Positions 56,269 to 64,000 of a stretch of 64,000 nt of DNA are shown here, in pieces. Source of the stretch: Acidovorax sp. NB1 (GTDB taxonomy: Bacteria > Pseudomonadota > Gammaproteobacteria > Burkholderiales > Burkholderiaceae_C); NCBI RefSeq assembly GCF_005405905.1, contig NZ_BJHU01000021.1, forward strand, positions 372,001 to 436,000. Reading direction: 5' to 3'. The notes beneath the pieces were generated by a model. The model saw only the letters and a program-made list of their open reading frames with translations. It made no database searches and was not told where the DNA came from. Numbering within the stretch: the first letter of the stretch is position 1; each line of letters starts with the position of its first letter. The position numbers and the translations under genes were made by a program.

Positions 56269-56466
56269 ATGGGATTGACCGTTGACGTTCTGCAGGATCT
56301 GGACACCCACAACCTGCAGGCTGCCGCACGCGCCGCGCTGCAGGAAAACAATGCCATCGCGCTGATCGAGCTGCTGGAAATGCTGTGGAGCTGCGATGTG
56401 GAGGGCGCTAACGCCGTTATCGACGCCGTGCTGCAGCGCCTGCAGCAATTGCGCGCATTGCGCTGA
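56269..56466 (+). CDS. Small helical protein of unknown function
   Basis: This ORF codes 65 residues, MGLTVDVLQDLDTHNLQAAA onwards. It is acidic in the first half, almost wholly helical, and has one Cys (MLWSCDVEG). GAGAG lies 11 bases before the ATG. It sits 132 bp after the GST gene and converges with a LysR gene. I do not recognise the family. Codon use and composition look like its neighbours. Confidence 0.6.
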   Translation: MGLTVDVLQDLDTHNLQAAARAALQENNAIALIELLEMLWSCDVEGANAVIDAVLQRLQQLRALR

Positions 56467-56494
56467 GGCCGGTATCGCGCGGCACGCGGGCGGT

Positions 56495-57379
56495 TCAGCC
56501 CATGCGCTCCTGCAGAAAATCCAGAAAACACGCGATCCGTGCGGCCAGCTGTGTGTTGCGGTAATACACCGCGTTGATGGGCTGTCGCACCTCCACCGTG
56601 TCGCGCGCCAGCACCTGCACCAGGCGGCCGCTCTCGCGGTCGGCTGCGGTCATGAAGTCGGACAAACACACCAGCCCCACATGTGCCAGCGCGAGCTGGC
56701 GCAGCGTCTCGCCGCTCGACGCCGTGAGGCTGGGCGCGATGGGCCACTGGTCCCCATGTGCCCCCCGCAGCGGCCAGCGGTTGAGCGACTCGGGCTGGTT
56801 GAACCCGAGCAGCGTGTGCCCGCCCAGGTCGGCCACGCTTTTGGGTTTGCCCGCACGGGCCAGATACGCGGGGCTGGCCAGCACCCGCAGACGGCTGGTG
56901 CACAGGGGCCGCGCGTGCAGGGTCGAGTCCTGCAACTGGCCGATGCGGATGGCCACGTCCGTGCGCTGCTCCAGCAGATCGATGTAGCCCTCATCCGTGT
57001 TGAGCTCCAGCGCGATCTGCGGATAGGCGCTGCGAAACGCAGGCACCAGCGGCACCACCGCGTGCAGCATGAAGGGTGTGGCCGCATTCACGCGCAGGCG
57101 GCCTGCAGGCTGCTGGCGACGCGCCGCCATGTGCTCCTCGGCATCTTCGATGGACGCCAGGATGGCGCGCGTGCGCTGCAAAAAGGCCTGGCCCTCCTCC
57201 GTCAGCTCGGTGCGGCGGGTGGTACGGCGCAGCAGCGTGGTGTCGAGCTTTTTCTCCAGCCGCGCCAGTGCCCGGCTGATGCCCGAGACCGTCTGGTCCA
57301 GGTGGTCGGCAGCGGCGGTGATGGAGCCACCGTCCACCACGGCGACAAAGGCCTGCAGCTCTTCCAGAGTGGTCTTCAT
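56495..57379 (-). CDS. LysR family transcriptional regulator
   Basis: From ATG 57379 the protein has 294 residues. The winged helix is at 1-62 (ELQAFVAVVDGGSITAAADH, VSGISRALARLEKKLDTTLL), followed by a periplasmic-binding-like effector domain. Start 57379 gives the standard N-terminus MKTTLEELQAFV. It is divergent from an MFS exporter gene, the classical layout for a LysR regulator that controls its neighbour and itself. Effector unknown. Confidence 0.93.
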   Translation of the reverse strand: MKTTLEELQAFVAVVDGGSITAAADHLDQTVSGISRALARLEKKLDTTLLRRTTRRTELTEEGQAFLQRTRAILASIEDAEEHMAARRQQPAGRLRVNAATPFMLHAVVPLVPAFRSAYPQIALELNTDEGYIDLLEQRTDVAIRIGQLQDSTLHARPLCTSRLRVLASPAYLARAGKPKSVADLGGHTLLGFNQPESLNRWPLRGAHGDQWPIAPSLTASSGETLRQLALAHVGLVCLSDFMTAADRESGRLVQVLARDTVEVRQPINAVYYRNTQLAARIACFLDFLQERMG

Positions 57380-57526
57380 GGTGGGGGTGTCAGCAAGGAT
57401 TCCGTGTGGGATCGTCACACGATTATTGACTCCGCAGCAAATATTTTCTTCCGATAACCCTATTTTTTAGCAAAGGCAAAGCACCCACACTCCTGCCACT
57501 CACACGTTGTCCCAGGAGTTTTTTCC
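57380..57526. promoter_or_regulatory. Divergent LysR/MFS control region
   Basis: These 147 bp hold an AT-rich centre (57420-57475) with TTATTGACTCC and CAAATATTTTCTTCCG. A LysR operator (T-N11-A) is expected here. Several loose matches exist and I cannot single one out. The MFS start is preceded by CAGGAG. Confidence 0.4.
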
Positions 57527-58729
57527 ATGCCCATTGCCTTGCTCGCGCTGACACTCAGCGCATTCGCCATCGGCACGACCGAGTTCGTGATCGTTGGCCT
57601 GCTGCCCACCGTGGCGGCGGACCTGGCCATCAGCCTGCCTTCGGCCGGGCTGCTGGTCAGCCTCTACGCGCTGGGGGTTGCCATCGGCGCGCCCGTGCTC
57701 ACCGCCCTCACCGGCAAGCTGCCGCGCAAGGCGCTGCTGCTGGCGCTGATGGCCCTCTTCACTGCCGGCAACCTGCTGGCCTGGCAGGCGCCCAGCTACG
57801 AGACGCTGGTGGCCGCACGCATCCTCACCGGGCTGGCGCATGGGGTGTTCTTCTCGATCGGCTCCACCATCGCCACCGGCCTGGTGCCGCGCGAGAAGGC
57901 AGCCAGCGCCATTGCGATCATGTTCACCGGCCTCACGGTGGCACTGGTCACGGGCGTTCCGCTGGGCACCTTCATCGGCCAGCACTTCGGCTGGCGCGAG
58001 ACCTTTCTGGCCGTGGCAGCGCTGGGCGTGGTGGCCTTCATCGGTAGCGCCCTGTTTGTGCCGCGCCACCTGGCCCATACCCCGCCCGCCTCGCTGCTGC
58101 AGCAGGCCAAGGTGCTGGCCGAGCCGCGCCTGCTGCTGGTGTACGCCAAGACGGCCATCGGCTACGGCGGCACGTTCATCCCGTTCACCTTTCTCGCCCC
58201 CATCCTCACCGACATCTCGGGCTTCAGCGCGGGCGCTGTGGGCTGGGTGATGCTGGTGTACGGCATCTCGGTGGCTGCAGGCAACCTCTGGGGCGGCAGG
58301 CTGGCCGACCGGCTGGGGGCCATCCCGGCACTGCGCATCATCTTCGCGCTGCTGGCGGCCGTGTTGCTGCTGCTGCAGTTCACCGCGCCCCACCCCTGGC
58401 TGGCCGTGGGCACCGTGCTGCTGTGGGGCGCCGTGGCATTCGGCAATGTGCCGGGGCTGCAGGTGTACGTGGTCAAGCAGGCCGAACGCTTCACGCCGCA
58501 GGCCGTGGACGTGGCCTCGGGCCTGAACATCGCCGCCTTCAACCTGGGCATTGCAGGCGCCGCCTGGGCCGGGGGTCTGATCGTGACGCACCTGGGCCTG
58601 CAGCACACGCCGTGGATCGGCGCGGTGGTGGTGCTGGTGTCGCTGGCGCTCACACAGTGGAGCGGCGTGCTCGACCGACGCAGCGGCATCCCTGCGCGCA
58701 CCAGCGGCGCCGTGCCCGTGGGGCATTGA
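57527..58729 (+). CDS. MFS transporter, DHA1 family (YdhP/AraJ-like)
   Basis: This 400-residue protein has twelve predicted membrane helices. It begins MPIALLALTLSAFAIGTTEF, and the phrase GTTEFVIVGLLP with LTGLAHGVFFSIGST and FTGLTVALVTGVPLGTFIG matches YdhP-type exporters of the DHA1 family. A Shine-Dalgarno CAGGAG lies just upstream. The substrate is not predictable. The divergent LysR gene is the likely regulator. Confidence 0.92.
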   Translation: MPIALLALTLSAFAIGTTEFVIVGLLPTVAADLAISLPSAGLLVSLYALGVAIGAPVLTALTGKLPRKALLLALMALFTAGNLLAWQAPSYETLVAARILTGLAHGVFFSIGSTIATGLVPREKAASAIAIMFTGLTVALVTGVPLGTFIGQHFGWRETFLAVAALGVVAFIGSALFVPRHLAHTPPASLLQQAKVLAEPRLLLVYAKTAIGYGGTFIPFTFLAPILTDISGFSAGAVGWVMLVYGISVAAGNLWGGRLADRLGAIPALRIIFALLAAVLLLLQFTAPHPWLAVGTVLLWGAVAFGNVPGLQVYVVKQAERFTPQAVDVASGLNIAAFNLGIAGAAWAGGLIVTHLGLQHTPWIGAVVVLVSLALTQWSGVLDRRSGIPARTSGAVPVGH

Positions 58730-58832
58730 CGGTGGCGCGCCCCTCACACCAAGGGGCACGCCATGGGCCGCTCGCCGGTGCCAGTGCGCTGGCAGGAGTG
58801 CAAGGAGGCCAGCACAGCTCGATAATGGCCTG

Positions 58833-60527
58833 ATGCCTCGCTCCACCCAACAGCTCCACCCCTTCCGCGAACCCGTCGTCACCCGCCCCGCCGCCACCGT
58901 GCTGCTACTGCGCGATGCCACCGCCGCTGACGGCGGGGGCGGGATCGAGGTGCTGATGACGCGGCGCTCCGACAAGGCCAGCTTTGCTCCGGGCGCCTAC
59001 GTGTTCCCCGGCGGCGGCATCGACGCGCTGGATGCGGCCCCCGACACCCACGGGGCCGCTGACCGCCGCCCCACGCAGAGCGACCTGCACCTCACGCAGG
59101 CGATCGCCGCCATCCGCGAGAGCTTTGAAGAGCTGGGCATCCTGCTCGCGCGCCATACCGACGGCCCGCGCCAAGGGCAGATGGCCAATGCGCAGGACAT
59201 CGCCGCCATCGACCGCCACCAGCCCTTTGTGGCGCAATGCGCCGCACGCGGGCTGCGGCTGGCGGCAGATGGCGTTTTTCTGCTCGCGCACTGGATCACG
59301 GACCGCGACCTGCCGCGCCGCTTTGATGTGCCGTTTCTGGTGGCACGCATGCCCGATGGCCAGGAGCCCGTGGCCGACGAGGCCGAGCAGTTCGAGCCCG
59401 TGTGGGTGCGCCCGGCCGACGCGCTGGCGCGGCACGAGGCGGGGCAGTTCTTCATGATCTTCCCGACCATCCGCACCCTGCAGCGGCTGGCCGCATTTGG
59501 CAGCACGCAGGCGGTGTTCGACGCGCTGAAAAGCGAAGCGCCGCTGTGGACCAGTTGCCCCCGCGCGGGCACGCTGGCAGGCAAAGAAGCGCGCTACATG
59601 GAAAGCGACATGCCCTACGGCGAGCTGGCCCTGGTTTGCCCCGACGGGCAGATCGTGCACCCGCTGGACTGGCAGACCGAGCGCCCCGTGCCCCTGCTGC
59701 GCAACGTGATGCGCCTCACCGCGCCCAACCCCGGCGTGATGACCGGCCCCGGCACCAACAGCTACCTGGTGGGCGACCCAGCCACGGGGTTCATCGCCAT
59801 CGACCCCGGCCCGGCGGACCCCGAGCACCTGGACAAACTCTGGCGCGCTGCAGGCGGCGACATCCGCATGATCGTGTGCACCCATTCGCACCCCGATCAC
59901 TCGCCGGGCGCCGCGCCGCTGCAGGCGCTGTGTGTGCAGGCAGGCAAGCCCCAGCCGCCCATCCTGGGCCTGCCCTCGGCCCCCACGGCACGCGCCGCCA
60001 GCCAGTTCACGCCCGACCGATTGCTACAAAATAATGAGCTACTAAGGCTTGATGGTCGCGCGGGGGAGGCCCAAATCACCCATACCCTGCAAGCCATCCA
60101 CACCCCCGGCCATGCGGCCAACCATGTGTGCCTGCTGCTGGTGGAAGACGGCCTGCTCTTCAGCGGCGACCACATCCTGAACGGCAGCACCACGGTGGTG
60201 GACCCACCGGACGGCAACATGGCCGACTACCTCGATTCACTGGACCGGCTGGATGCCGTCTGCGCCGAGCATGGCGTGGAGTTCATCCTGCCCGCGCACG
60301 GCTATGTGCTCGGCGATGCGCGCGGCGCCATCGCCAAGCTCAAGACCCACCGCCTGGCGCGCGAGGCCAAGGTGCTGGCCGCCATGCAGGCCCTGCCCCA
60401 GGGCAGCATGGAAGACTGGGTGCGCCACGCCTACGACGACGTGCCGCCGCGCATGTGGCCGGTGGCGCAGCGCTCGCTGCTGGCGCATGTGGAGCGCATC
60501 CGCTCCCAGCGCCCCGGCAACAACTGA
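58833..60527 (+). CDS. Nudix hydrolase fused to a metallo-beta-lactamase domain
   Basis: This 564-residue protein joins two domains. Residues about 18-230 are a Nudix hydrolase with FAPGAYVFPGGGIDALD and, after an insertion, RESFEELGILLA, as in NUDT19-type enzymes. Residues about 290-540 are a metallo-beta-lactamase domain with GTNSYLVGD, the metal motif HSHPDHS at 351, HTPGHAANHVCLL and FSGDHILNG, similar to RNase Z/LACTB2-like or glyoxalase II-like proteins. A fused enzyme could hydrolyse CoA-type nucleotides and a thioester or RNA, but the substrate is not known. A dispersed repeat copy codes RLLQNNELLRLDGRAGE inside the MBL domain. Confidence 0.88.
   Translation: MPRSTQQLHPFREPVVTRPAATVLLLRDATAADGGGGIEVLMTRRSDKASFAPGAYVFPGGGIDALDAAPDTHGAADRRPTQSDLHLTQAIAAIRESFEELGILLARHTDGPRQGQMANAQDIAAIDRHQPFVAQCAARGLRLAADGVFLLAHWITDRDLPRRFDVPFLVARMPDGQEPVADEAEQFEPVWVRPADALARHEAGQFFMIFPTIRTLQRLAAFGSTQAVFDALKSEAPLWTSCPRAGTLAGKEARYMESDMPYGELALVCPDGQIVHPLDWQTERPVPLLRNVMRLTAPNPGVMTGPGTNSYLVGDPATGFIAIDPGPADPEHLDKLWRAAGGDIRMIVCTHSHPDHSPGAAPLQALCVQAGKPQPPILGLPSAPTARAASQFTPDRLLQNNELLRLDGRAGEAQITHTLQAIHTPGHAANHVCLLLVEDGLLFSGDHILNGSTTVVDPPDGNMADYLDSLDRLDAVCAEHGVEFILPAHGYVLGDARGAIAKLKTHRLAREAKVLAAMQALPQGSMEDWVRHAYDDVPPRMWPVAQRSLLAHVERIRSQRPGNN
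60020..60075 (+). repeat. Dispersed repeat family 1, copy inside the Nudix-MBL gene
   Basis: ATTGCTACAAAATAATGAGC is followed by TACTAAGGCTTGATGG, TCGCGCGGGGGAGGCCC and AAATCA. The left block matches the murC copy in 18 of 19 bases. It is read as L-L-Q-N-N-E-L and lies in the gene's orientation, in a region between MBL motifs. Confidence 0.65.
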
Positions 60528-60562
60528 ACCGAAGAACACCCAAACACAATCCCCCCGATTCA

Positions 60563-61357
60563 ATGACCGAGAAGAACCCCGACCCCACCCACATCCGCTT
60601 GGCCAAACGCGTGGCCGAACAACTGAACTGCTCGCGCAGCACGGCCGAGCAATTCATTGAGGGCGGCTTTGTGAGCGTGGACGGCCAGATCGAGGAAGCT
60701 CCTGGTGCCCGCGTGCGCCCCGATCAGGCTGTGGCCGTGGCGCCCGATGCCAGCCTGCTGGAGCTGACCCCGGTGACCTTGCTGCTGCACAAGCCCGCAG
60801 GGTTTGAAGCCGGCCTGGGGCTGCCAGGCGCACCCACAGGGCCAGCGGCCCACGCCAGCCGCAGCCAGGGGGCGCAGCAGGCGCTCGCGCTGCTCAACGC
60901 CGTGTCCCACCTGCCCGAAGACGCCTCGGGCATCCGCGTGCTGCAGCGCCACTTCAAGCAGCTCGAATGCTTCACGCCCCTGCCCACCGAGGCCAGTGGC
61001 CTCGTGGTCTACACGCAGGACAAGCGCATCGCGCGCAAGCTGGCCGAAGACATCGAGGTGCTGGAGCAGGAATGCATCGTCGAGGTGAAGGGCGACATCG
61101 CCCCCAACGGCCTGCAGCGCCTGTGCCACGGCCTCAGCTTCAACGGCCGCCCGCTGCCGCCCATCAAGGTGAGCTGGCAAAACGAAACCAAGCTGCGCTT
61201 TGCGCTCAAGGGCATTCGCCCCGGCCAGATCCCGGCCATGTGCGAGGCCGTGGGCCTCTCGGTGGTGGGCATCAAGCGCATCCGCATCGGCCGCGTGCCA
61301 CTGGCCAAGGTGCCCGAGGGGCAATGGCGCTATCTGCAGCCGTGGGAGAAGTTCTGA
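60563..61357 (+). CDS. RsuA/RluF-like S4-domain pseudouridine synthase homologue, catalytic Asp missing
   Basis: This 264-residue protein has an N-terminal S4 RNA-binding domain (AKRVAEQLNCSRSTAEQFIE, GGFVSVDG) and a pseudouridine synthase fold (VTLLLHKPAGFEAG, QECIVEVKGDI, GLSVVGIKRIRIGRVPL). The active-site motif GRLDxxSxGL is replaced by TPLPTEASGLVV, so Pro stands where the catalytic Asp is expected. Activity is therefore doubtful. It may act as an rRNA-binding protein. It starts 35 bp after the Nudix-MBL gene and is probably cotranscribed with it. Confidence 0.85.
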   Translation: MTEKNPDPTHIRLAKRVAEQLNCSRSTAEQFIEGGFVSVDGQIEEAPGARVRPDQAVAVAPDASLLELTPVTLLLHKPAGFEAGLGLPGAPTGPAAHASRSQGAQQALALLNAVSHLPEDASGIRVLQRHFKQLECFTPLPTEASGLVVYTQDKRIARKLAEDIEVLEQECIVEVKGDIAPNGLQRLCHGLSFNGRPLPPIKVSWQNETKLRFALKGIRPGQIPAMCEAVGLSVVGIKRIRIGRVPLAKVPEGQWRYLQPWEKF

Positions 61358-61380
61358 GACGGTATGAATCATGCCCGGAT

Positions 61381-61438
61381 ATGCTCCTGAAAACATAGCT
61401 ATCCAGGCATGATGGCCGCGCGCTGACGGCCTTTTTTT
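61381..61438 (+). repeat. Dispersed repeat family 1 (variant), copy between the RluF-like and DUF898 genes
   Basis: TGCTCCTGAAAACATAGC, 13 bases, then TGGCCGCGCGC and a second GGCC give the same layout as the copy at 16254-16318. In this copy the right-hand hairpin is followed by seven Ts and forms an intrinsic terminator. Confidence 0.75.
61412..61438 (+). terminator. Repeat-borne Rho-independent terminator
   Basis: GGCCG (61414-61418), loop CGCGCTGA and CGGCC (61427-61431) precede TTTTTTT. It is the right arm of the dispersed repeat and ends the Nudix-MBL/RluF-like transcript. Confidence 0.75.
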
Positions 61439-61495
61439 CATGATTCCCTTGCGCAGGGGCCGCTGCTACACTGCGCAGCACTCAGGAGGGAGTTC

Positions 61496-62758
61496 ATGAA
61501 CCAACAACAATCCGGTGGCGCGGCAGGGCCGATGTCCACCTTCATGCCACAGAACATCGATGCCCACCCCATCGAATTCACCGGCAGCGGTGGCGAGTAT
61601 TTCCGGGTGTGGATCGTCAACGTGCTGCTGTCCATCGTCACGCTGGGCATCTACACCCCCTGGGCCCGGCGCCGTACCGCCCAGTACTTTTACAGCCACA
61701 CCCTGGTGGCGGGCAGCCCCCTCGAATTCACCGCGCAGCAGCGCAAGATGGTGATGGGTTTTGTGATGCTGATGATGCTCACCATTGCCTACAACATCGC
61801 CGTCCGAACCGGGCAGGACACGGCCGTGGGCCTGTTCCTTCTGGCGGGTGCGGCGCTGGCCCCGTTCATCTGGGCCAGCGCCATGCGTTTTCGCCTTGGG
61901 GCCACGCGCTGGCGCGGCCTGCGGCTGCAATTCACCGCGAGCTGGAAAGAGGTCTACATCGCCAGCTGGCCCGTGTTTGCACTGGCACTGGTGTGGTTTG
62001 GCGTGTTCTTCGGCCTGCAGATGCTCTCACCCGACCTGGCGCAGGCCATGGACGCCGTCGAGGAAGAAGGCAAGAAAGCCCCCATGCCCAGCTTCACCCC
62101 GGCCATGGGCGGCTTGCTGCTGCTGGGCCCGGTGCTGTCGATCCTGTGTTTCATCCGGCTGGAATACAACTTCAAGAGCCTGCTGGTGCTCAAGGCCCAG
62201 ATCGGCGCCGAAAAAGGCCGCTGGAAGCCGGTCTACATGGACTTTGTGAAGATCTGGCTGGCCACTGTGGCCGTGTTCATCCTGTGTGTGGTGGGCATCG
62301 CCGCCCTGGTGGGCGTGCTCGCGGGCAGCTCCATCGCGCTGATGGCCAGCCAGAGCGAGCGCATGGGCCTGTGGATGATCGTGGTGGGCATCGTGGCTGC
62401 CGTGGTGGGTTTCTTCATGCTGATCCTGGCCTCGGCCCCCGCCCGGGCCTACCGTGAGGCGCGCATGTTCCAGCTCATGTGGAACAACATCGGCGTGAGC
62501 CATGTGGCCCGCTTCAAAAGCCGCCTCAAGAGCAGCAGCTATGTGTGGCTGCGCATCAAGAACATCCTGCTCACCCTGCTCACGCTGGGCCTGTACCGCC
62601 CGTTTGCGCGGGTGAGTGAATACCGCATGAAGGTCGAGTCCGTCACCCTGCACGTCAAGGGTGGCGTGGAACAGGTGGCCGGTGCCATGGTGCGCCAGCA
62701 GCAGGGCGGCCTGGGCGATGCGCTGGCAGATGCTGCTGGCCTCGACCTCATCGGTTGA
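61496..62758 (+). CDS. DUF898 family membrane protein (YjgN-like)
   Basis: This 420-residue inner-membrane protein has about eight hydrophobic helices. The DUF898 phrases IEFTGSGGEYFRVWIVNVLL and LGIYTPWARRRTAQYFYSHT near the N-terminus, and LLTLGLYRPFARVSEYRMK near the C-terminus, show the internal repeat typical of the family. Its function is unknown. It lies 2 bp before an M48 protease gene, a common arrangement that suggests joint function in the envelope. GGAGGG lies about 6 bases before the ATG. Confidence 0.9.
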   Translation: MNQQQSGGAAGPMSTFMPQNIDAHPIEFTGSGGEYFRVWIVNVLLSIVTLGIYTPWARRRTAQYFYSHTLVAGSPLEFTAQQRKMVMGFVMLMMLTIAYNIAVRTGQDTAVGLFLLAGAALAPFIWASAMRFRLGATRWRGLRLQFTASWKEVYIASWPVFALALVWFGVFFGLQMLSPDLAQAMDAVEEEGKKAPMPSFTPAMGGLLLLGPVLSILCFIRLEYNFKSLLVLKAQIGAEKGRWKPVYMDFVKIWLATVAVFILCVVGIAALVGVLAGSSIALMASQSERMGLWMIVVGIVAAVVGFFMLILASAPARAYREARMFQLMWNNIGVSHVARFKSRLKSSSYVWLRIKNILLTLLTLGLYRPFARVSEYRMKVESVTLHVKGGVEQVAGAMVRQQQGGLGDALADAAGLDLIG

Positions 62759-62760
62759 GC

Positions 62761-64000
62761 ATGTCGGCATCCGAGCACACCACCCTGGTCCCAGGGCGCT
62801 GGTTTGACGGCCAGAGCAGCAAGGCCCGGCATGTGATGGTGAGCCTGCGACCCACGCCGCAGGGTCCATCGCTGGTGCTGCACCCGCTTTCGCAGCCCGG
62901 AGCCGAGCCCGTGGTCTTTGCCTGGAAACAGGTGGGCTGGCCCGAAGCCTGGAACGAGCGCAAGCCCCAGCCCCGCGTGGTCGTGGATCTGCGCGACCAT
63001 GGCAGCGTAGAGATCGACGCCGTGACCGAATGGCGCGTCGCCCTGGCCGCTGCAGGCGAACGCCCCGGCATCGCACAACGCATGCAGACCCGCTGGCCCG
63101 TACTGCTGGGCGTGACGGCCGCCGCCGTCATCGGCCTCACGCTGTTCTACCGCTACGGCACGCCCTGGGCCGCCACGCAGCTCACACGGTTTGTGCCCCT
63201 GGGCTGGGAAACCAGCGTGGCCGAGAACGTGCTCCAGCAGATGGACAACGGCACCTTGAAGCCCAGCAAGCTCCCCAAGGAGCGGCAGCAGCAACTCCAG
63301 GCACGCTTTAATACATTGGTGCAACAAGCCCCCGCCACGCTGCACCGCTACGCACAGTACAACCCGCCCCTGTCACTGGAGTTCCGCTCGGGCATGGGCG
63401 CCAACGCCTTTGCCCTGCCCGGCGGCAAGATCGTGATGACCGATGGCATTGTGAAAGCCGCCGCCGACAAGGGCCTGCCCGACGACGCCCTGGTGGGCGT
63501 GCTGGCCCACGAGATCGGCCATGTCGTGCACCGCCACACCACCCGCATGGTGGTGGAGCAAGGCGTGCTCAACGTCGGCCTGGGCCTTGCACTGGGAGAC
63601 GTGTCGGCCATTGTCTCCACCGGGGCCTCGGTGATGACGGGCCTGGCCTACAGCCGCAGCCACGAGCGCGAAGCCGACTGCTACGCCATCGCCCTCATGC
63701 GCCACACCGCGCTGCCCACGGCGCCCATGGGCAAGCTGCTGCTGGCCATTGCGCGTGACGAGGAAGACGAAGAGAGCAAGGACAAGGGCAGCGACAAGGA
63801 CAAAAAAGCGGCCGGCGACAACCCAGCCGATGCTGCCCACGCCCCCACGCCCCAATCCGCCGCCAGCGCACCCGACGCCACACGCAAACGCAAGCTGGGC
63901 CAGGAGGCCGAATCCCACCCGGTCTGGTCGCTGCTCAGCAGCCACCCCGAGACGGTGAAACGCGCCACCGAACTGGAGCAAGGGCATGCGCCGCACTGCG
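62761..64000 (+). CDS. M48 family metallopeptidase (3' end outside window)
   Basis: From ATG 62761 the frame is open to the window end (at least 413 residues). It has an N-terminal soluble domain (about 1-105), one membrane helix (PVLLGVTAAAVIGLTLFY, about 113-130), then the M48 catalytic domain with HEIGH at residue 250 (GVLAHEIGHVVHRH) and the third zinc ligand in SHEREADCYA at Glu304. A charged Lys/Asp-rich insertion (about 337-375) follows. It starts 2 bp after the DUF898 stop. M48 proteases process or degrade membrane or periplasmic proteins; the specific target is unknown. Confidence 0.9.
   Translation, partial: MSASEHTTLVPGRWFDGQSSKARHVMVSLRPTPQGPSLVLHPLSQPGAEPVVFAWKQVGWPEAWNERKPQPRVVVDLRDHGSVEIDAVTEWRVALAAAGERPGIAQRMQTRWPVLLGVTAAAVIGLTLFYRYGTPWAATQLTRFVPLGWETSVAENVLQQMDNGTLKPSKLPKERQQQLQARFNTLVQQAPATLHRYAQYNPPLSLEFRSGMGANAFALPGGKIVMTDGIVKAAADKGLPDDALVGVLAHEIGHVVHRHTTRMVVEQGVLNVGLGLALGDVSAIVSTGASVMTGLAYSRSHEREADCYAIALMRHTALPTAPMGKLLLAIARDEEDEESKDKGSDKDKKAAGDNPADAAHAPTPQSAASAPDATRKRKLGQEAESHPVWSLLSSHPETVKRATELEQGHAPHC

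Overview
This 64 kb window is chromosomal DNA from a GC-rich betaproteobacterium of the order Burkholderiales. It is most likely a member of the Comamonadaceae close to Acidovorax. The assignment is inferred from the porin signal peptide, the order of the division genes, a cysteine-poor DksA, a Burkholderiales-type type II secretion locus, and dispersed short repeats that I recall as typical of Comamonadaceae. I see no insertion sequence, prophage, CRISPR array, tRNA or rRNA. Most of the window is core genome.

Layout. (1) 0.1-6.1 kb: a trimeric porin, coq7, an OsmC protein, a candidate small RNA, ilvA, and a cobS-cobC pair for late cobalamin synthesis. (2) 6.1-16.2 kb: a type II secretion locus, with gspC facing gspGHIJKLMNDE. 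No gspF or gspO is present. (3) 16.3-23.5 kb: two chemoreceptors, thiC behind a TPP riboswitch, and lpxC with a small membrane protein gene downstream. (4) 23.7-41.7 kb, minus strand: the division and cell wall (dcw) cluster mraZ-rsmH-ftsL-ftsI-murE-murF-mraY-murD-ftsW-murG-murC-ddl-ftsQ-ftsA-ftsZ. Most junctions overlap by 4 bp. (5) 41.9-49.4 kb, minus strand: hslVU, a STAS-like protein, a DksA with a long Ala/Lys-rich N-terminal tail, a COG0523 GTPase with a His-rich loop, and rlmI. (6) 49.6-51.8 kb: cheW and a chemoreceptor. (7) 52.0-55.3 kb, minus strand: dapF, a DUF484 gene, xerC and a signal peptidase. (8) 55.4-64 kb: a GST, a small unknown gene, a LysR/MFS divergent pair, a Nudix-metallo-beta-lactamase fusion, an RsuA/RluF-like protein that lacks the usual catalytic Asp, a DUF898 membrane protein, and an M48 protease cut by the window end.

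The strongest non-standard signal is a set of short dispersed repeats. One family (about 50-60 bp, core CAAAAcAATAGCTGC..AGCGC...GGCC) has about 13 recognisable copies here, and about nine of them lie inside genes. In those genes the repeat is translated. It supplies the hydrophobic core of the GspD signal peptide. In five genes it is read in one shared frame that gives L-x-[KNR]-x-E. A GC-rich family lies between gspG and gspH and between ddl and ftsQ. A third family shares 28 identical bp between the gspJ leader and the gap between hslV and the STAS gene.

Other points worth checking: 10-bp-spaced AAGTG repeats upstream of mraZ that look like MraZ operators, a 160-residue N-terminal extension on MurD, an AT-rich dyad over the cheW promoter, a chemoreceptor inserted between ftsZ and lpxC, and a candidate sRNA with an anti-Shine-Dalgarno-like stretch before ilvA.
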